A stretch of DNA of 64,000 nucleotides from Pseudooceanicola marinus (GCF_002786295.1 NZ_PGTC01000009.1:1-64000), one strand, 5' to 3'; numbered from the stretch's first letter, positions 24,289-33,561 are shown. Notes: generated by a model from the letters alone, not told the origin. Numbers and translations are program-made.

Positions 24289-25380
24289 ATGAAGATCGCA
24301 ATTCTGGGTGGAGGCAACGGCTCGCTCGCCGGGGCAGGGGATTTCGCACTGGCAGGGCACGACGTGCGTCTGTGGCGGCGCAACCCCGAGGATGTGGCCG
24401 AACACGCCAAGCGCGGCGACACCATCACCGTGCGCGACGGCAAGGGCACCCATGAGGGCAAGCTGGCGCTGGTCACCAGCGACATCGCCGAGGCGCTGGA
24501 GGGGGCGGAGCTGATCCTCTGCCCGATCCCGGCTCCGGCCCATGCCGACCTGGCCAGCGTCATCGCCCCGCACCTGAAGCCGGGCATGGTGATCTACCTG
24601 CCGCCGGGCACGCTGGGCACGATGATCCTGGCCAATGCCGCGCGCGAGGCCGGCACGCTGGAGGGCGTGGCCTTCGCCGAGACGGGCACGCTGCCCTGGC
24701 TGGTGCGCAAGCATGACTTCTCCGAGGTCGTCATCTCCACCCGCGCCGTGCGTCTGCCCACGGGCGTCTACCCGGTGGCCGACACCGATCGCGCGCTGAA
24801 GGTGATCGACACGGCCTTCCCCGGTGTGATCGAACGCTGCGAGGACGTGCTGTCTGCCGCGCTGATGAACGCCGGCGCCATCATCCATGCGCCGCTGATC
24901 ATGATGAACGCCGCGCCCTTGGAGCATTTCGAGGCCTGGGACATCCACAACGAGGGCACCCAACCCTGCGTGCGCACCGTCACCGACCAGCTGGACGCGG
25001 AACGCATCGCCGTGCGCGAGGCCTTCGGCTACGGCGCGCCGCACTTCCCGCTGGCGGATTACTACCGCGACGACAGCGAGATGTGGATGTACGACCGCGA
25101 GGCCCGCGCCAACCTGACCGACAGTGGCGACTGGCGCGAGAAGATCGACCTGCACGCGCATCGCTACATGATGGAAGACACCCGCCTGGGCCTGTCGCTG
25201 ATCTGCTCCATGGCCGAGGTGGCGGGCATCGACGTGCCCGTGGCCCGCGCCCTGATGACGCTGGGCGGTACCATCAACCACCAGGACTTCATGCAGACCG
25301 GTCGGCCCCTGTCCGCCGTGGGCCTGGGCGGCCTGTCGATGGACGAGCTTAAGGCCAAGGCGGAAGGACCCTCGGCATGA
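24289..25380 (+). CDS. Opine (octopine/nopaline) dehydrogenase-family protein
   Basis: This 363-residue NAD(P)-dependent enzyme has a Rossmann start (KIAILGGGNGSLAGAGDFALAGHDVRLW) and a C-terminal helical domain (from about 180: SAALMNAGAIIHAPLIMMNAAPLEHF). Family members oxidise or form N-carboxyalkyl amino acids. The ATG at 24289 starts exactly at the nucleotide-binding strand, after GCGGGGACAAG. Its stop overlaps the next dehydrogenase by four bases (ATGA). With a second dehydrogenase and a TRAP transporter behind it, uptake and oxidation of an opine-like or related acid is plausible. The substrate is unproven. Confidence 0.82.
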   Translation: MKIAILGGGNGSLAGAGDFALAGHDVRLWRRNPEDVAEHAKRGDTITVRDGKGTHEGKLALVTSDIAEALEGAELILCPIPAPAHADLASVIAPHLKPGMVIYLPPGTLGTMILANAAREAGTLEGVAFAETGTLPWLVRKHDFSEVVISTRAVRLPTGVYPVADTDRALKVIDTAFPGVIERCEDVLSAALMNAGAIIHAPLIMMNAAPLEHFEAWDIHNEGTQPCVRTVTDQLDAERIAVREAFGYGAPHFPLADYYRDDSEMWMYDREARANLTDSGDWREKIDLHAHRYMMEDTRLGLSLICSMAEVAGIDVPVARALMTLGGTINHQDFMQTGRPLSAVGLGGLSMDELKAKAEGPSA

Positions 25381-26354
25381 CGCAGACCATCGCCTGTCTT
25401 GGCGCCGGCCGGATGGGGCGGGGGATCGCCCTGGTCTTCGCCTATGCCGGTCACCCGGTCGCCCTGGTCGATTTCAAACCGCGCGAGGCGGCTGATTTCG
25501 ACCGGCTGCAGGCCGAGGCCCGGACGGAGATCACCGAGACCCTGACCATGATGGCGCGCTTCGGCATGTTCGAGGCGGCCCTGGTGCCGACCATTGCCAC
25601 CCGGGTGACCGTGGTGCCCGAGGTTGGGGCGCCCGAGGCGCTGGGCGCGGCCGATGTGGTCTTCGAAGGCTTCCCCGAGGTGCCCGAGCTGAAGCGTGAG
25701 GCCCTGGCCCGCGCCGAGGCGCTGATGAAGCCCGATGCGATCCTGGCCTCGACCACCTCCACCATCCTGGTGGATGACCTGTCGCCCGCCCTGGCGCGGC
25801 CCGAACAGTTCCTCAATGCCCACTGGCTGAACCCGGCCTTCCTGGTGCCGCTGGTGGAACTGTCGCCGGGCAAGGCCACCGCGCCCGAGGTCACTGCGCA
25901 GCTGTCGGCGCTGTTGGAGGCGACCGGCAAGGTGCCCGTCACCTGCGCCGCGGCGCCGGGCTACATGATCCCGCGCATCCAGCAGGTCGCCATGAACGAG
26001 GCCGCCCGCATGGTCGAGGAAGGAGTCGCCAGCGCCGAGGATCTGGAAAAGGCGATCCGCTACGGCTTCTCCTTCCGCTTCTCCGTGCTGGGGCTACTGG
26101 AGTTCATCGACTGGGGCGGGGGCGACATCCTCTACTACGCCTCCGAGTACCTGTCGAAGGCGCTGGACAACCCCCGCTACGAGGCGCCGCAGGTCATCCG
26201 CGACAACATGGATGCGGGCCATATCGGCCTGAAGACCCGGCAGGGCTTCCTCAACTACGAGGGGATGGACGTGGCCGCCTACCGCGAGGCGAAGCTGCGG
26301 GCCCTGGCCGAACGGCTGAAGGCCGAGGACCTGATGCGCCCGCCCGTCGCCTGA
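25377..26354 (+). CDS. 3-hydroxyacyl-CoA dehydrogenase-family NAD-dependent dehydrogenase
   Basis: This 325-residue protein has an N-terminal NAD-binding fold (CLGAGRMGRGIALVFAYAGH). It also has the catalytic region NAHWLNPAFLVPLVEL, where the His of the family's His-Glu dyad lies, and a C-terminal helical domain (GYMIPRIQQVAMNEAARMVEEGVAS). Relatives act on 3-hydroxyacyl-CoA, L-gulonate or carnitine. It is translationally coupled to the opine-dehydrogenase-like gene, so both probably serve one pathway for a hydroxy or amino acid. Confidence 0.85.
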   Translation: MTQTIACLGAGRMGRGIALVFAYAGHPVALVDFKPREAADFDRLQAEARTEITETLTMMARFGMFEAALVPTIATRVTVVPEVGAPEALGAADVVFEGFPEVPELKREALARAEALMKPDAILASTTSTILVDDLSPALARPEQFLNAHWLNPAFLVPLVELSPGKATAPEVTAQLSALLEATGKVPVTCAAAPGYMIPRIQQVAMNEAARMVEEGVASAEDLEKAIRYGFSFRFSVLGLLEFIDWGGGDILYYASEYLSKALDNPRYEAPQVIRDNMDAGHIGLKTRQGFLNYEGMDVAAYREAKLRALAERLKAEDLMRPPVA

Positions 26355-26413
26355 CGGTTGAATCCCCTCTGCGCGCGGGCTGAGAAATTGGGCCGCGTGC
26401 GACAGCACTAGAT

Positions 26414-26434
26414 GGGATTTTCGAAAGAAATCCC
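26414..26434. promoter_or_regulatory. Inverted repeat upstream of the TRAP operon (candidate GntR operator)
   Basis: GGGATTT (26414-26420) and AAATCCC (26428-26434) form a perfect 7-base inverted repeat. It encloses GATTTTCGAAA (26416-26426), an 11-base sequence repeated at 30367-30377 before the GntR gene. The site is 139 bases before the solute receptor start. The nearby TTGTGCAAAATATGTTTTGAC is AT-rich and promoter-like. Control by the GntR protein is inference from the shared sequence. Confidence 0.5.
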
Positions 26435-26572
26435 TATTGTGCAAAATATGTTTTGACTCCCCCGCCCGGGCGGCAAAATCATCGACCTATCCCAAGGCCC
26501 CGTCCCGCCTGTGCGAGGCAGGGGCAACAAGCCGGACAACCGGCGTCTTACCCCAACAGGAAAGAGAGACCC

Positions 26573-27589
26573 ATGACCCACGAAAGCCGTTCCAGACGTC
26601 CGGCCCGCCCCGCAGGCCGTTTCGCCCTGGCCGCCCTCGCGGCGCTCGGCCTGCAGGCCGGCGCTGCCCAGGCCCAGGAAGTGCTGAAAGCCGTCAGCGC
26701 TTTCCCCGTGCCGATGTTTTGGACCCAGGATTTCCTGCACTTCGTCGACGAGGTGAACGAGACCGGCGAAGGTGTCGTCCAGATCCAGATGATGGGCGGC
26801 CCCGAGGTCTTCCCGCCGACCCAGCAGGTCGATGCGTTGGAACGTGGCATCGTCGACATCCAGTACGGCCCCTCGACCTATCACCTGGGCTCGGCGCCCG
26901 AGATCGACGCGCTGGTCGGCTCCAACGTGACGCCCGAAGTGGCGCGCGAAGGCGGCGGCTTCGATCTGATGCAGGACATCCTGCTGGAGCGTCTGGGCGT
27001 GCGGCTGATGGCGCTTGGCCAGTCCGGCCTGCAGTTCCACATCTGGTCGGTGGACGAACCCACCGTGGGCGAGGATGGCAGCGTCGACATGAACGGTGCA
27101 CGCCTGCGCTCGCAGCCGATCTACCAGGGCTTCTTCGAGAGCCTCGGCGCCGTGCCCGTCTCTGCCCCCGTGCCGGAGGTCTATACCGGGCTGGAACGTG
27201 GTACCTTCGACGGCATCGGCTGGCCGATCGCCGGCGTGACCGATATGTCCTGGGATAAGTACCTGAAATATCGCATTGATCCGGGCTTCTTCAACACCGA
27301 CCTGGTGATCTTCATGAACCCCGAAAGCTACGAGGGCCTCAGCGATGAGGCGCGCGAGATCATCGACGCCGCTGCCCTGAACTATGAGCTGACCTCGCGC
27401 GATCGCCTGGCCAGCGTGACGGCGGAGACCGACGCGGCGGTGCGGGAGGGCGGCATCGAGGTCATCACCCTGGAGGGCGAGGCGGCCCAGGCCTACCTCG
27501 ACGGCGCCTACGGCTCCGCCTGGGCACGGCTGGAGGCCTCGGACAGCGCCCATTACGACGCACTGCGCGATGCCTTCTACCAGGAATGA
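26573..27589 (+). CDS. dctP: TRAP transporter solute-binding receptor
   Basis: This 338-residue periplasmic receptor of the DctP family begins with an Arg-rich signal peptide (RPARPAGRFALAALAALGLQAGAAQAQ). It retains the NGARLRSQPIYQGFF segment, whose Arg usually binds a carboxylate, and an aromatic-rich cleft (QFHIWS, GIGWPIAGVTDMSW). GGAAAGAGAGACCC is its ribosome site. It starts a P-Q-M transporter operon downstream of two dehydrogenase genes. The ligand is probably the acid those enzymes use. Confidence 0.9.
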   Translation: MTHESRSRRPARPAGRFALAALAALGLQAGAAQAQEVLKAVSAFPVPMFWTQDFLHFVDEVNETGEGVVQIQMMGGPEVFPPTQQVDALERGIVDIQYGPSTYHLGSAPEIDALVGSNVTPEVAREGGGFDLMQDILLERLGVRLMALGQSGLQFHIWSVDEPTVGEDGSVDMNGARLRSQPIYQGFFESLGAVPVSAPVPEVYTGLERGTFDGIGWPIAGVTDMSWDKYLKYRIDPGFFNTDLVIFMNPESYEGLSDEAREIIDAAALNYELTSRDRLASVTAETDAAVREGGIEVITLEGEAAQAYLDGAYGSAWARLEASDSAHYDALRDAFYQE

Positions 27590-27672
27590 GCGTCGGCCCC
27601 TGAGCTGACCCTGGCGGGGTGCGCCCAGGCCGCGCCCCCGTTCTCTTTCAAGACAACAGGACATCCAGACCC

Positions 27673-28164
27673 ATGGCCAGGCTCTATGACCGTGCCATCA
27701 CGCTGCTGGCCGCGACCGGGGCGCTCAGTCTCCTCGGGATCACGCTGATGATCGTGGTGGACGTGGTGCTGCGCAACACCGGCTTTCGTCCCTTGCAGTC
27801 GACCAGCGCGCTTTCGGAATATGCCATGCTCTACTCGACCCTCTGCGCCGCCCCCTGGCTGGTGCGCGAGAACGGGCATGTGGCGATCACCGCCTTCGCC
27901 TCGATGATGCCGACGCGGCTGTGTTTCGCCGTATCGATGGCCGTGCAGATCCTGTCGGTGCTGGTGCTGGCCGTGCTGGCCTGGCGCGCGGGCGCCGTGG
28001 GCTGGGACCGCTACGCCGCCGGCAACATGGACATGCGGTCCGTCACCCTGCCGGGCTGGCTGCTTTACGCCTGGCTGTCGATGGGGCTGGCGCTGACGGC
28101 GGTGGAGTTCGCGCGCCTTGCCCTGCGCGGCCGGGTCTACACCGGCTCTGCGGGGGGCGCGTGA
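27673..28164 (+). CDS. dctQ: TRAP transporter small permease subunit
   Basis: This 163-residue DctQ-type protein has four membrane segments. The family region is LIGITLMIVVDVVLRNTGFRPLQSTSALSEY-like, near residues 18-50. The ATG at 27673 follows a weak ribosome site. Its stop shares a base with the large-subunit start (TGATG), indicating coupled translation. Confidence 0.88.
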   Translation: MARLYDRAITLLAATGALSLLGITLMIVVDVVLRNTGFRPLQSTSALSEYAMLYSTLCAAPWLVRENGHVAITAFASMMPTRLCFAVSMAVQILSVLVLAVLAWRAGAVGWDRYAAGNMDMRSVTLPGWLLYAWLSMGLALTAVEFARLALRGRVYTGSAGGA

Positions 28165-29477
28165 TGGAGTGGTATGCCGCCACCGCCCTCCTGCTGGGCG
28201 GTCTTTTGTTGCTGATGTTCCTCGGGATGCCCGTGGCCGTGGCCTTCCTGGCAATCAACACCCTGGGCGTGCTGGTCTTCATGGGCGGCCTCGGGGGCAT
28301 CGACCAGCTGGTGTCGAATGCCACCGACTCGATCACCACCTTCTCGCTGGTGCCGGTGCCGCTGTTCACCATCATGGGGGAGCTTCTGTTCCACACCGGC
28401 CTGGCGGTGCGGGTCTTCGACGCGCTGGATATGTGTTTCGGCCGCCTGCGCGGGCGGCTCAGCTACATGACCGTGGGGGGCGGAACGCTCTTCGCGACGC
28501 TCTCGGGCTCGTCCATGGCGAACACGGCGATGCTGGGCTCGACCCTGATGCCCGACATGCTGCGCCGGGGCTACAAGCCGCATCTGATCATGGGGCCGAT
28601 CATCGCCACGGGGGGCGTCGCGATGATCATCCCGCCGTCCTCGCTGGCGGTCCTGCTGGGCTCGCTGGCCCGCATCGACGTGGGCGGCCTGCTGATCGCC
28701 GGGCTGATCCCGGGGCTGATCTTGATGGCGCTTTACGTGGCGGTGATCCGCATTTCCATCGCGCTGGACCCCGACGCCGCGCCCTCCTACGACGTCGATC
28801 GCCCGCCGCTGACAACCATCCTGCGCACCCTGGTGGTCAACGTCCTGCCGATGAGCCTCGTGGTCTTCTCGGTCATCGGGCTGATCCTGCTGGGCTGGGC
28901 GACGCCCACGGAATCCGCGGCCTTCGGCGCGGTGTCGGTGGGCGTGCTGGCGCTGTGCTACGGGAAGCTGTCGGTCGAGGTGCTGATGAAGGCGTTGATG
29001 GGCACGCTGAAGGTGTCGGGCATGATGCTGATGATCATCATCGGCTCCACCACCTTCTCGCAGCTGCTGGCCTTTTCGGGGGCCTCCTCGGGCATGATCT
29101 CCTTCGCTACGGGGTTCGATCTGGGCCACTACGGGATGCTGGCGGCGATGCTGGCGGTGCTGATCGTGCTGGGCATGTTCATGGATCAGCTGTCGATCAT
29201 GATGCTGACCCTGCCGATCTTCATCCCGCTGACCCAGATGTACGGGATCGACCCGGTGTGGTTCGGCGTCGCCATGCTGCTGGCGCTGGAGATGAGCCTG
29301 GCGACGCCGCCCTTCGGCCTGCTGCTGTTTGTCATGGCGGGGGTGGCGCCCAAGGGCACGACGCTGGGCCAGATCGCGCGCGCCGTGCTGCCCTACCTGG
29401 CCTGTTCGATCCTGCTGATCCTGGCCCTTGTGATCTGGCCCGGGCTGGCCACCTGGCTGCCCGGCATGATCCGCTAG
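28164..29477 (+). CDS. dctM: TRAP transporter large permease subunit
   Basis: This 437-residue DctM-family channel has about 12 membrane segments, with signature stretches FATLSGSSMANTAMLGSTLMPDML, GGVAMIIPPSSLAVLLGSLA and the C-terminal ATPPFGLLLFVM. It completes the second TRAP transporter in the window. It ends 40 bases before a strong bidirectional terminator shared with the convergent GntR gene. Confidence 0.92.
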   Translation: MEWYAATALLLGGLLLLMFLGMPVAVAFLAINTLGVLVFMGGLGGIDQLVSNATDSITTFSLVPVPLFTIMGELLFHTGLAVRVFDALDMCFGRLRGRLSYMTVGGGTLFATLSGSSMANTAMLGSTLMPDMLRRGYKPHLIMGPIIATGGVAMIIPPSSLAVLLGSLARIDVGGLLIAGLIPGLILMALYVAVIRISIALDPDAAPSYDVDRPPLTTILRTLVVNVLPMSLVVFSVIGLILLGWATPTESAAFGAVSVGVLALCYGKLSVEVLMKALMGTLKVSGMMLMIIIGSTTFSQLLAFSGASSGMISFATGFDLGHYGMLAAMLAVLIVLGMFMDQLSIMMLTLPIFIPLTQMYGIDPVWFGVAMLLALEMSLATPPFGLLLFVMAGVAPKGTTLGQIARAVLPYLACSILLILALVIWPGLATWLPGMIR

Positions 29478-29516
29478 CGCGACAGCCGACCGGATCGGCC
29501 CGCCGGAAACGACAAG

Positions 29517-29543
29517 GGCCCGCGCTGTTGGCGCGGGCCTTTT
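29517..29543. terminator. Bidirectional intrinsic terminator between TRAP and GntR genes
   Basis: GGCCCGCGC (29517-29525) pairs perfectly with GCGCGGGCC (29531-29539) around a five-base loop and is followed by TTTT. On the other strand the arm is followed by CTTGTCG. It separates two convergent genes. Confidence 0.8.
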
Positions 29544-29565
29544 GCATGGGGAGACTCGCGGCCGG

Positions 29566-30300
29566 TCAGGTGCCCCGGTCGGTTTCATCCTCGCCCTTCA
29601 GCAGGCTCTCGATGATCTCGCCGGTGCGGCGGAACCCCTTGGCCATCAGCGCCACGGCGGCCTCTTCGTCCCGGGCCACGGCCCGTTCGGCGATCTCGCG
29701 ATGCTCGGCCAGGTAGGATTTCTTCAGGAAGACATTGCCGCCCCGGGTGCTGAAATAGGGCCAGCGGTAGCGTTGCGTCTGGTTGTAAAGCTGTGTGGAA
29801 AAGACCTTCATCCAGTTCGACCCGCTTTCGCTGACCAGCGCATGGTGGAAGGCGCGGTGGCGGTCCTCCAGCTGGTGCACCTGCTCCTCGGTCACCTCGG
29901 CGCCCAGCTCCAGGTTGCGTTCAAAGGCCCGCGACAGGGCATGGAAGGTGCCCATCACGCGGCCTTCCCAGTCGTCGTCGCCGCGGCGGATCGAGCGGCG
30001 GAAGGCCTCGCAGTCGATCAGGATGCGGGTGTCGATCGCGTCCCACATCTCCTCCGTCGAGATCTCCGTCACGCGGAAGCCGCGCGCGGCGTAGGACACC
30101 ACAAGCTGTTCGCTCTGCAGCCGGTTCAGCGCCTCCCGCAGGGGCGAGAAACTGAACCCGTAGCGTTCCTTCAGCGCCTGCAGGCGCAGCGGGCTGCCGG
30201 GCGCGAAATGGCCCTTCAGGATGTCCGCGCGGATGCTGTCATAGGCGAGCTGCCCCAGGGTCTGGTCAGGCTGGCGTTCGGTCAGGTTTTCAGACGCCAT
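29566..30300 (-). CDS. GntR-family (FCD domain) regulator
   Basis: This 244-residue protein has an N-terminal GntR winged helix (AYDSIRADILKGHFAPGSPLRLQALKERYGFSFSPLREALNRL). The all-helical FCD ligand domain has metal-type residues D (ID CEAFRRS region) and histidines in RHRAFHHALV and LAEHREI. FCD regulators usually sense carboxylates. It is convergent with the TRAP operon. A GATTTTCGAAA sequence occurs before both its own gene and the TRAP operon, pointing to joint control. Confidence 0.9.
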   Translation of the reverse strand: MASENLTERQPDQTLGQLAYDSIRADILKGHFAPGSPLRLQALKERYGFSFSPLREALNRLQSEQLVVSYAARGFRVTEISTEEMWDAIDTRILIDCEAFRRSIRRGDDDWEGRVMGTFHALSRAFERNLELGAEVTEEQVHQLEDRHRAFHHALVSESGSNWMKVFSTQLYNQTQRYRWPYFSTRGGNVFLKKSYLAEHREIAERAVARDEEAAVALMAKGFRRTGEIIESLLKGEDETDRGT

Positions 30301-30366
30301 CGCGGGCCTCCCTTGCTGTCCGGGCAGAGTAACCGCCTGCCGCGACGGGCGAAATGCGAAAGCGCA

Positions 30367-30377
30367 GATTTTCGAAA
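30367..30377. promoter_or_regulatory. Second copy of the candidate GntR operator
   Basis: GATTTTCGAAA matches all 11 bases of 26416-26426 before the TRAP operon, with the inner palindrome TTTCGAAA. It lies 67 bases upstream of the GntR start and is consistent with autoregulation. Confidence 0.45.
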
Positions 30378-30436
30378 TAATGGGCGAAGCGAACCGTCCG
30401 GGGCTTGCTCCGGCGGCACTTCGTCAGGGGGGCGCG

Positions 30437-30820
30437 TCAGGCGCGCTGCGGCACCGGCAGGACGGCGCGGATCATCTCGTCGCTGAAGGGGCGCAGCAGC
30501 ATGAACCAGCCAAGGTCCAGCACCGCGTCCATGTCCGCCTCACCGGCGGTCAGGATCATGCGCGCACCGCGCGCGTGAAGGGTTTCGGCCAGCCCGATGT
30601 CCTGCAACTGGGCCAGGCGCATCTCCAGGAAGGCGGCCGCCAGCGCGGGTTCGGCCTCGATCGTCGCAGCGATCTCTTCGGGAGAGGTGACGTGCAGGAC
30701 ACGGCAGGGCCCATGAGCGCTCAGCGCATCGGCAATGTCCGTCGCGATCAGCAGATCGCCCTCCAACACGAGGTAGACCGGAAGGTCGGCAGCGCCGGCC
30801 CGGTCGGGGGAATAGGTCAT
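30437..30820 (-). CDS. Stand-alone receiver-like protein with altered active site
   Basis: This 127-residue protein has a response-regulator receiver fold: YLVLEGDLLIATDIADAL, a central strand ending FLEMRL, MILTAG, and LLRPFSDEMI. The phospho-acceptor Asp position reads Glu (FLEMRL where relatives have LLDVRL). The conserved Lys before Pro-Phe reads Arg. The Thr in ILTAG is kept. Glu can mimic a phosphorylated Asp, so it may be locked in one state and not a kinase target. AAAGGAGAATC precedes the ATG at 30820. It is divergent from the Crp/Fnr gene across about 56 bases. Confidence 0.7.
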   Translation of the reverse strand: MTYSPDRAGAADLPVYLVLEGDLLIATDIADALSAHGPCRVLHVTSPEEIAATIEAEPALAAAFLEMRLAQLQDIGLAETLHARGARMILTAGEADMDAVLDLGWFMLLRPFSDEMIRAVLPVPQRA

Positions 30821-30876
30821 GATTCTCCTTTCGTTATCCCCCGTCTGGAACAACTTGGCTTCCGGCGCATTAAACT

Positions 30877-31635
30877 GTGACAAGTCTGAAGAGGATTAAT
30901 GCCTTGGCGACCGATTGCCGTAACTGCCCGCTGCGCCCCCGCCCGCTGTTCGATGACATGTCCGAGTCCGAACTGGCTTTCATGCGCAACTTCAAGACCG
31001 GAGAGCTGGAGGTCGAGGCCGGCGCGCAGCTGATGATGGAGGGCGCGAACGCCCCGCACCTGTATACCGCGCTGGAGGGTCAGGGCCTTCGTTACAAGAC
31101 CCTTGAGACCGGGGAGCGGCAGGTCATCAACTTCGTCCTGCCCGGCGATTTTATCGGGCTTCAGGCCGGGGTGATGAACGTGATGTACCACACGGTGGAG
31201 GCCACCACGCGCATGCGGCTGTGCGTCTTCAACCGGGCCGCGCTGTGGTCGCTCTTCGAGGAACAGCCCGAACGGGCCTATGACCTGACCTGGCTTTCGG
31301 CTGTCGAGGAACGCTTCCTGGGTGAAAGCCTGGCCATGCTGGGACATATGAGCGCCGAACAGCGGATCGCCCGCGCCTTCCTGCGCCTGCAGGATCGCGG
31401 CACCGCCCTGGGCATGGTGAAGAACCGCGAGATGCCGCTGCCCTACCGACAGCAGGACCTGGCGGATGCCCTGGGCCTGTCGCTGGTGCACACCAACAAG
31501 ACGCTGAAATCCATGCGCGAACGCGGTCTGGCAGATTGGCGCGGCGGGAGCATGAAGATCCTCGACTATTCCGGCCTCTGCGAACTGGCCGAGATGGAGG
31601 AGGACCGCTCCCTCACCCCCCGACCGCTGATCTGA
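30877..31635 (+). CDS. Crp/Fnr-family transcriptional regulator
   Basis: This ~252-residue protein has an N-terminal cyclic-nucleotide-binding-type barrel and a C-terminal winged helix (MPLPYRQQDLADALGLSLVHTNKTLKSMRERGLADW). The N-terminus has CRNCPLRPRPLF with only two cysteines, so an Fnr-type iron-sulfur cluster is unlikely. The start is unsettled: GTG at 30877 lacks a ribosome site, while TTG at 30904 has AAGAGGATTAATGCC in front. It is divergent from the receiver-like gene; the two may share control or act together. Confidence 0.85.
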   Translation: MTSLKRINALATDCRNCPLRPRPLFDDMSESELAFMRNFKTGELEVEAGAQLMMEGANAPHLYTALEGQGLRYKTLETGERQVINFVLPGDFIGLQAGVMNVMYHTVEATTRMRLCVFNRAALWSLFEEQPERAYDLTWLSAVEERFLGESLAMLGHMSAEQRIARAFLRLQDRGTALGMVKNREMPLPYRQQDLADALGLSLVHTNKTLKSMRERGLADWRGGSMKILDYSGLCELAEMEEDRSLTPRPLI

Positions 31636-31821
31636 TCGCCCCCGGTCCGACAGGGCCAGAGTTGTCCCACGGCCCTTGGGCCCCCTTACGTCAGGGGGCA
31701 GTCTGGCCGACGTTGCGTCCCGGTGGCGGCCCTGTCCCATACGGTTGTCGACGGATGGCGCGCCGTGCGCCACTATCGCTCGCAGAGGCGCCCGGGGAGG
31801 GGGCCGCTGTGGGAGGCACAG

Positions 31822-33480
31822 ATGGAATTCGACTACGTCATCGTCGGCGGGGGCTCCGCCGGGGCGACCCTGGCCGCACGCCTGTCGGAGGACCCGGGGC
31901 TGAGCGTCTGTCTGATCGAGGCGGGCGGGCGCGGCGACGGGATCCTGGTGCGGATCCCCGCCGGGGCGGTGGCCATGCTGCCGGGCTATGGCAAGATCAA
32001 CAACTGGGCCTTTCACACCGTGCCGCAACCCGGACTGAACGGGCGGCGCGGCTACCAGCCGCGCGGGCGCGCCCTGGGCGGGTCTTCGGCGATCAATGCC
32101 ATGCTTTACGTGCGTGGCCAGCGGCAGGATTACGATGGCTGGGCTGATCTGGGCTGCGAGGGCTGGGATTGGGACAGCGTGCTGCCCTGGTTTCGCCGCG
32201 CCGAGGGACATGAGGACGGGGCCGATGCTTTTCACGGTGGCGACGGGCCCTTGCAGGTGTCGCACCAGAAGGCGCCGCGCCCGATCACCCGGGCCTTCAT
32301 CGCGGCGGGGCAGGAATTGCAGCTGCGCGAGCGGGAAGACTTCAACACCGGCGACAATGAGGGGATCGGCCTCTTTCAGGTGACCCAGTTCCACGACCCG
32401 GCCCGCAATGGCGAGCGCTGCTCGGCCGCCGCCGCCTATCTGCATCCGGTGATGGGGCAGCGCGCCAATCTGACGGTGCTGACCGGCGCCCGGGCCCAGC
32501 GGATCCTGCTGGAGGGGCGCCGGGCGACAGGGGTCGAGATCCGGCGCGGGCGGCGGGTGCAGCAGATCCGCGCCCGGCGCGAGGTGATCCTGGCGTGCGG
32601 CGCCTTCGGCTCGCCCCAGCTTCTGCAGCTGTCGGGCATCGGGCGGCCCGAAGACATCACGCCGCACGGCATCGAGATGCGGCACGAGCTGTCCGGCGTG
32701 GGCCGCAACCTTCAGGACCACCTGGATTTCATCCTGGCCTGGAAAACCCGCGACACCGACAATTTCGGCATCGGCCTGCGCGGCACCGGACAACTGCTGC
32801 GCCACCTGGCGCGCTGGCGTCGCGACGGGCGGTCGATGGCCGCCACGCCCTTTGCCGAGGGGGCGGCCTTCTTCCGCTCCACTCCGCAGGTGGACCGGCC
32901 CGACCTGCAACTGCATCTCGTCATCGCCATGGTAGACGATCACGCCCGGCGCCTGCACCTGGGCCATGGCTATTCCTGCCACGTCTGCGTGCTACGCCCC
33001 CATTCGCGCGGGCAGGTCAGCCTGGCCTCGGGCGATCCGCTGGCCGATCCACTGATCGACCCGGCCTATCTGTCGGACCGCCGCGACCTCGACCTGCTGA
33101 TCGCGGGCGCCCGCCAGGCGCGGCGGCTGATGCTGGGCGCGCCCCTGGCGCCCTATCGCGACCGCGAGCTGCACGGGATGCACGACGACATGACCGATGC
33201 CGAGTGGGAGCGGCACATTCGCGCCCGGGCTGACACGATCTATCATCCCGTGGGTACCTGCCGCATGGGCGTGGACGAGGGCGCGGTGGTCGACCCGCAA
33301 CTGCGGGTGCATGGGCTGCAGGGGCTGCGGGTGGTGGATGCCAGCGTCATGCCGACGCTCATTTCAGGCAATACCAACGCCCCCACGATCATGATCGCCG
33401 AACGCGCCGCCGCAATGATCCTGGCCGCCGCCCGGGGCGAGGACGAGTGCGCCGGGCATCAGGCCGCCCGCGCCTCCTGA
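31822..33480 (+). CDS. GMC-family oxidoreductase (alcohol/choline dehydrogenase-like), cytoplasmic
   Basis: This 552-residue FAD enzyme oxidises an alcohol. It has the N-terminal FAD fold ([21 protein letters not shown]), GMC signature 1 ([19 protein letters not shown]), signature 2 ([15 protein letters not shown]) and the C-terminal catalytic region (HPVGTCRMG, then [16 protein letters not shown] with the active-site Asn). There is no signal peptide, unlike the second GMC gene in this window. GGGAGGCACAG is the ribosome site at 31822. It stands alone after the Crp/Fnr gene; the substrate is unknown. Confidence 0.9.
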   Translation: MEFDYVIVGGGSAGATLAARLSEDPGLSVCLIEAGGRGDGILVRIPAGAVAMLPGYGKINNWAFHTVPQPGLNGRRGYQPRGRALGGSSAINAMLYVRGQRQDYDGWADLGCEGWDWDSVLPWFRRAEGHEDGADAFHGGDGPLQVSHQKAPRPITRAFIAAGQELQLREREDFNTGDNEGIGLFQVTQFHDPARNGERCSAAAAYLHPVMGQRANLTVLTGARAQRILLEGRRATGVEIRRGRRVQQIRARREVILACGAFGSPQLLQLSGIGRPEDITPHGIEMRHELSGVGRNLQDHLDFILAWKTRDTDNFGIGLRGTGQLLRHLARWRRDGRSMAATPFAEGAAFFRSTPQVDRPDLQLHLVIAMVDDHARRLHLGHGYSCHVCVLRPHSRGQVSLASGDPLADPLIDPAYLSDRRDLDLLIAGARQARRLMLGAPLAPYRDRELHGMHDDMTDAEWERHIRARADTIYHPVGTCRMGVDEGAVVDPQLRVHGLQGLRVVDASVMPTLISGNTNAPTIMIAERAAAMILAAARGEDECAGHQAARAS

Positions 33481-33502
33481 ACCGGGCTGGGGAGGTCCGG
33501 GC

Positions 33503-33545
33503 AAACGAAGGGGCCGGGCCGCATCCCGCGCCCGGCCCCTCGTTT
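33503..33545. terminator. Bidirectional terminator between the two GMC genes
   Basis: The segment AAACGAAGGGGCCGGG (33503-33518) faces CCCGGCCCCTCGTTT (33531-33545), giving a long stem with A-rich and T-rich flanks on both sides. It separates two convergent genes. Confidence 0.75.
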
Positions 33546-33561
33546 CGGTCAAGGCGGCGCC

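Noticed and set aside
30890-30960. Iron-sulfur Fnr reading of the Crp/Fnr gene
   Set aside because: Only two N-terminal cysteines (CRNC) are present; the four needed for an Fnr-type cluster are not.
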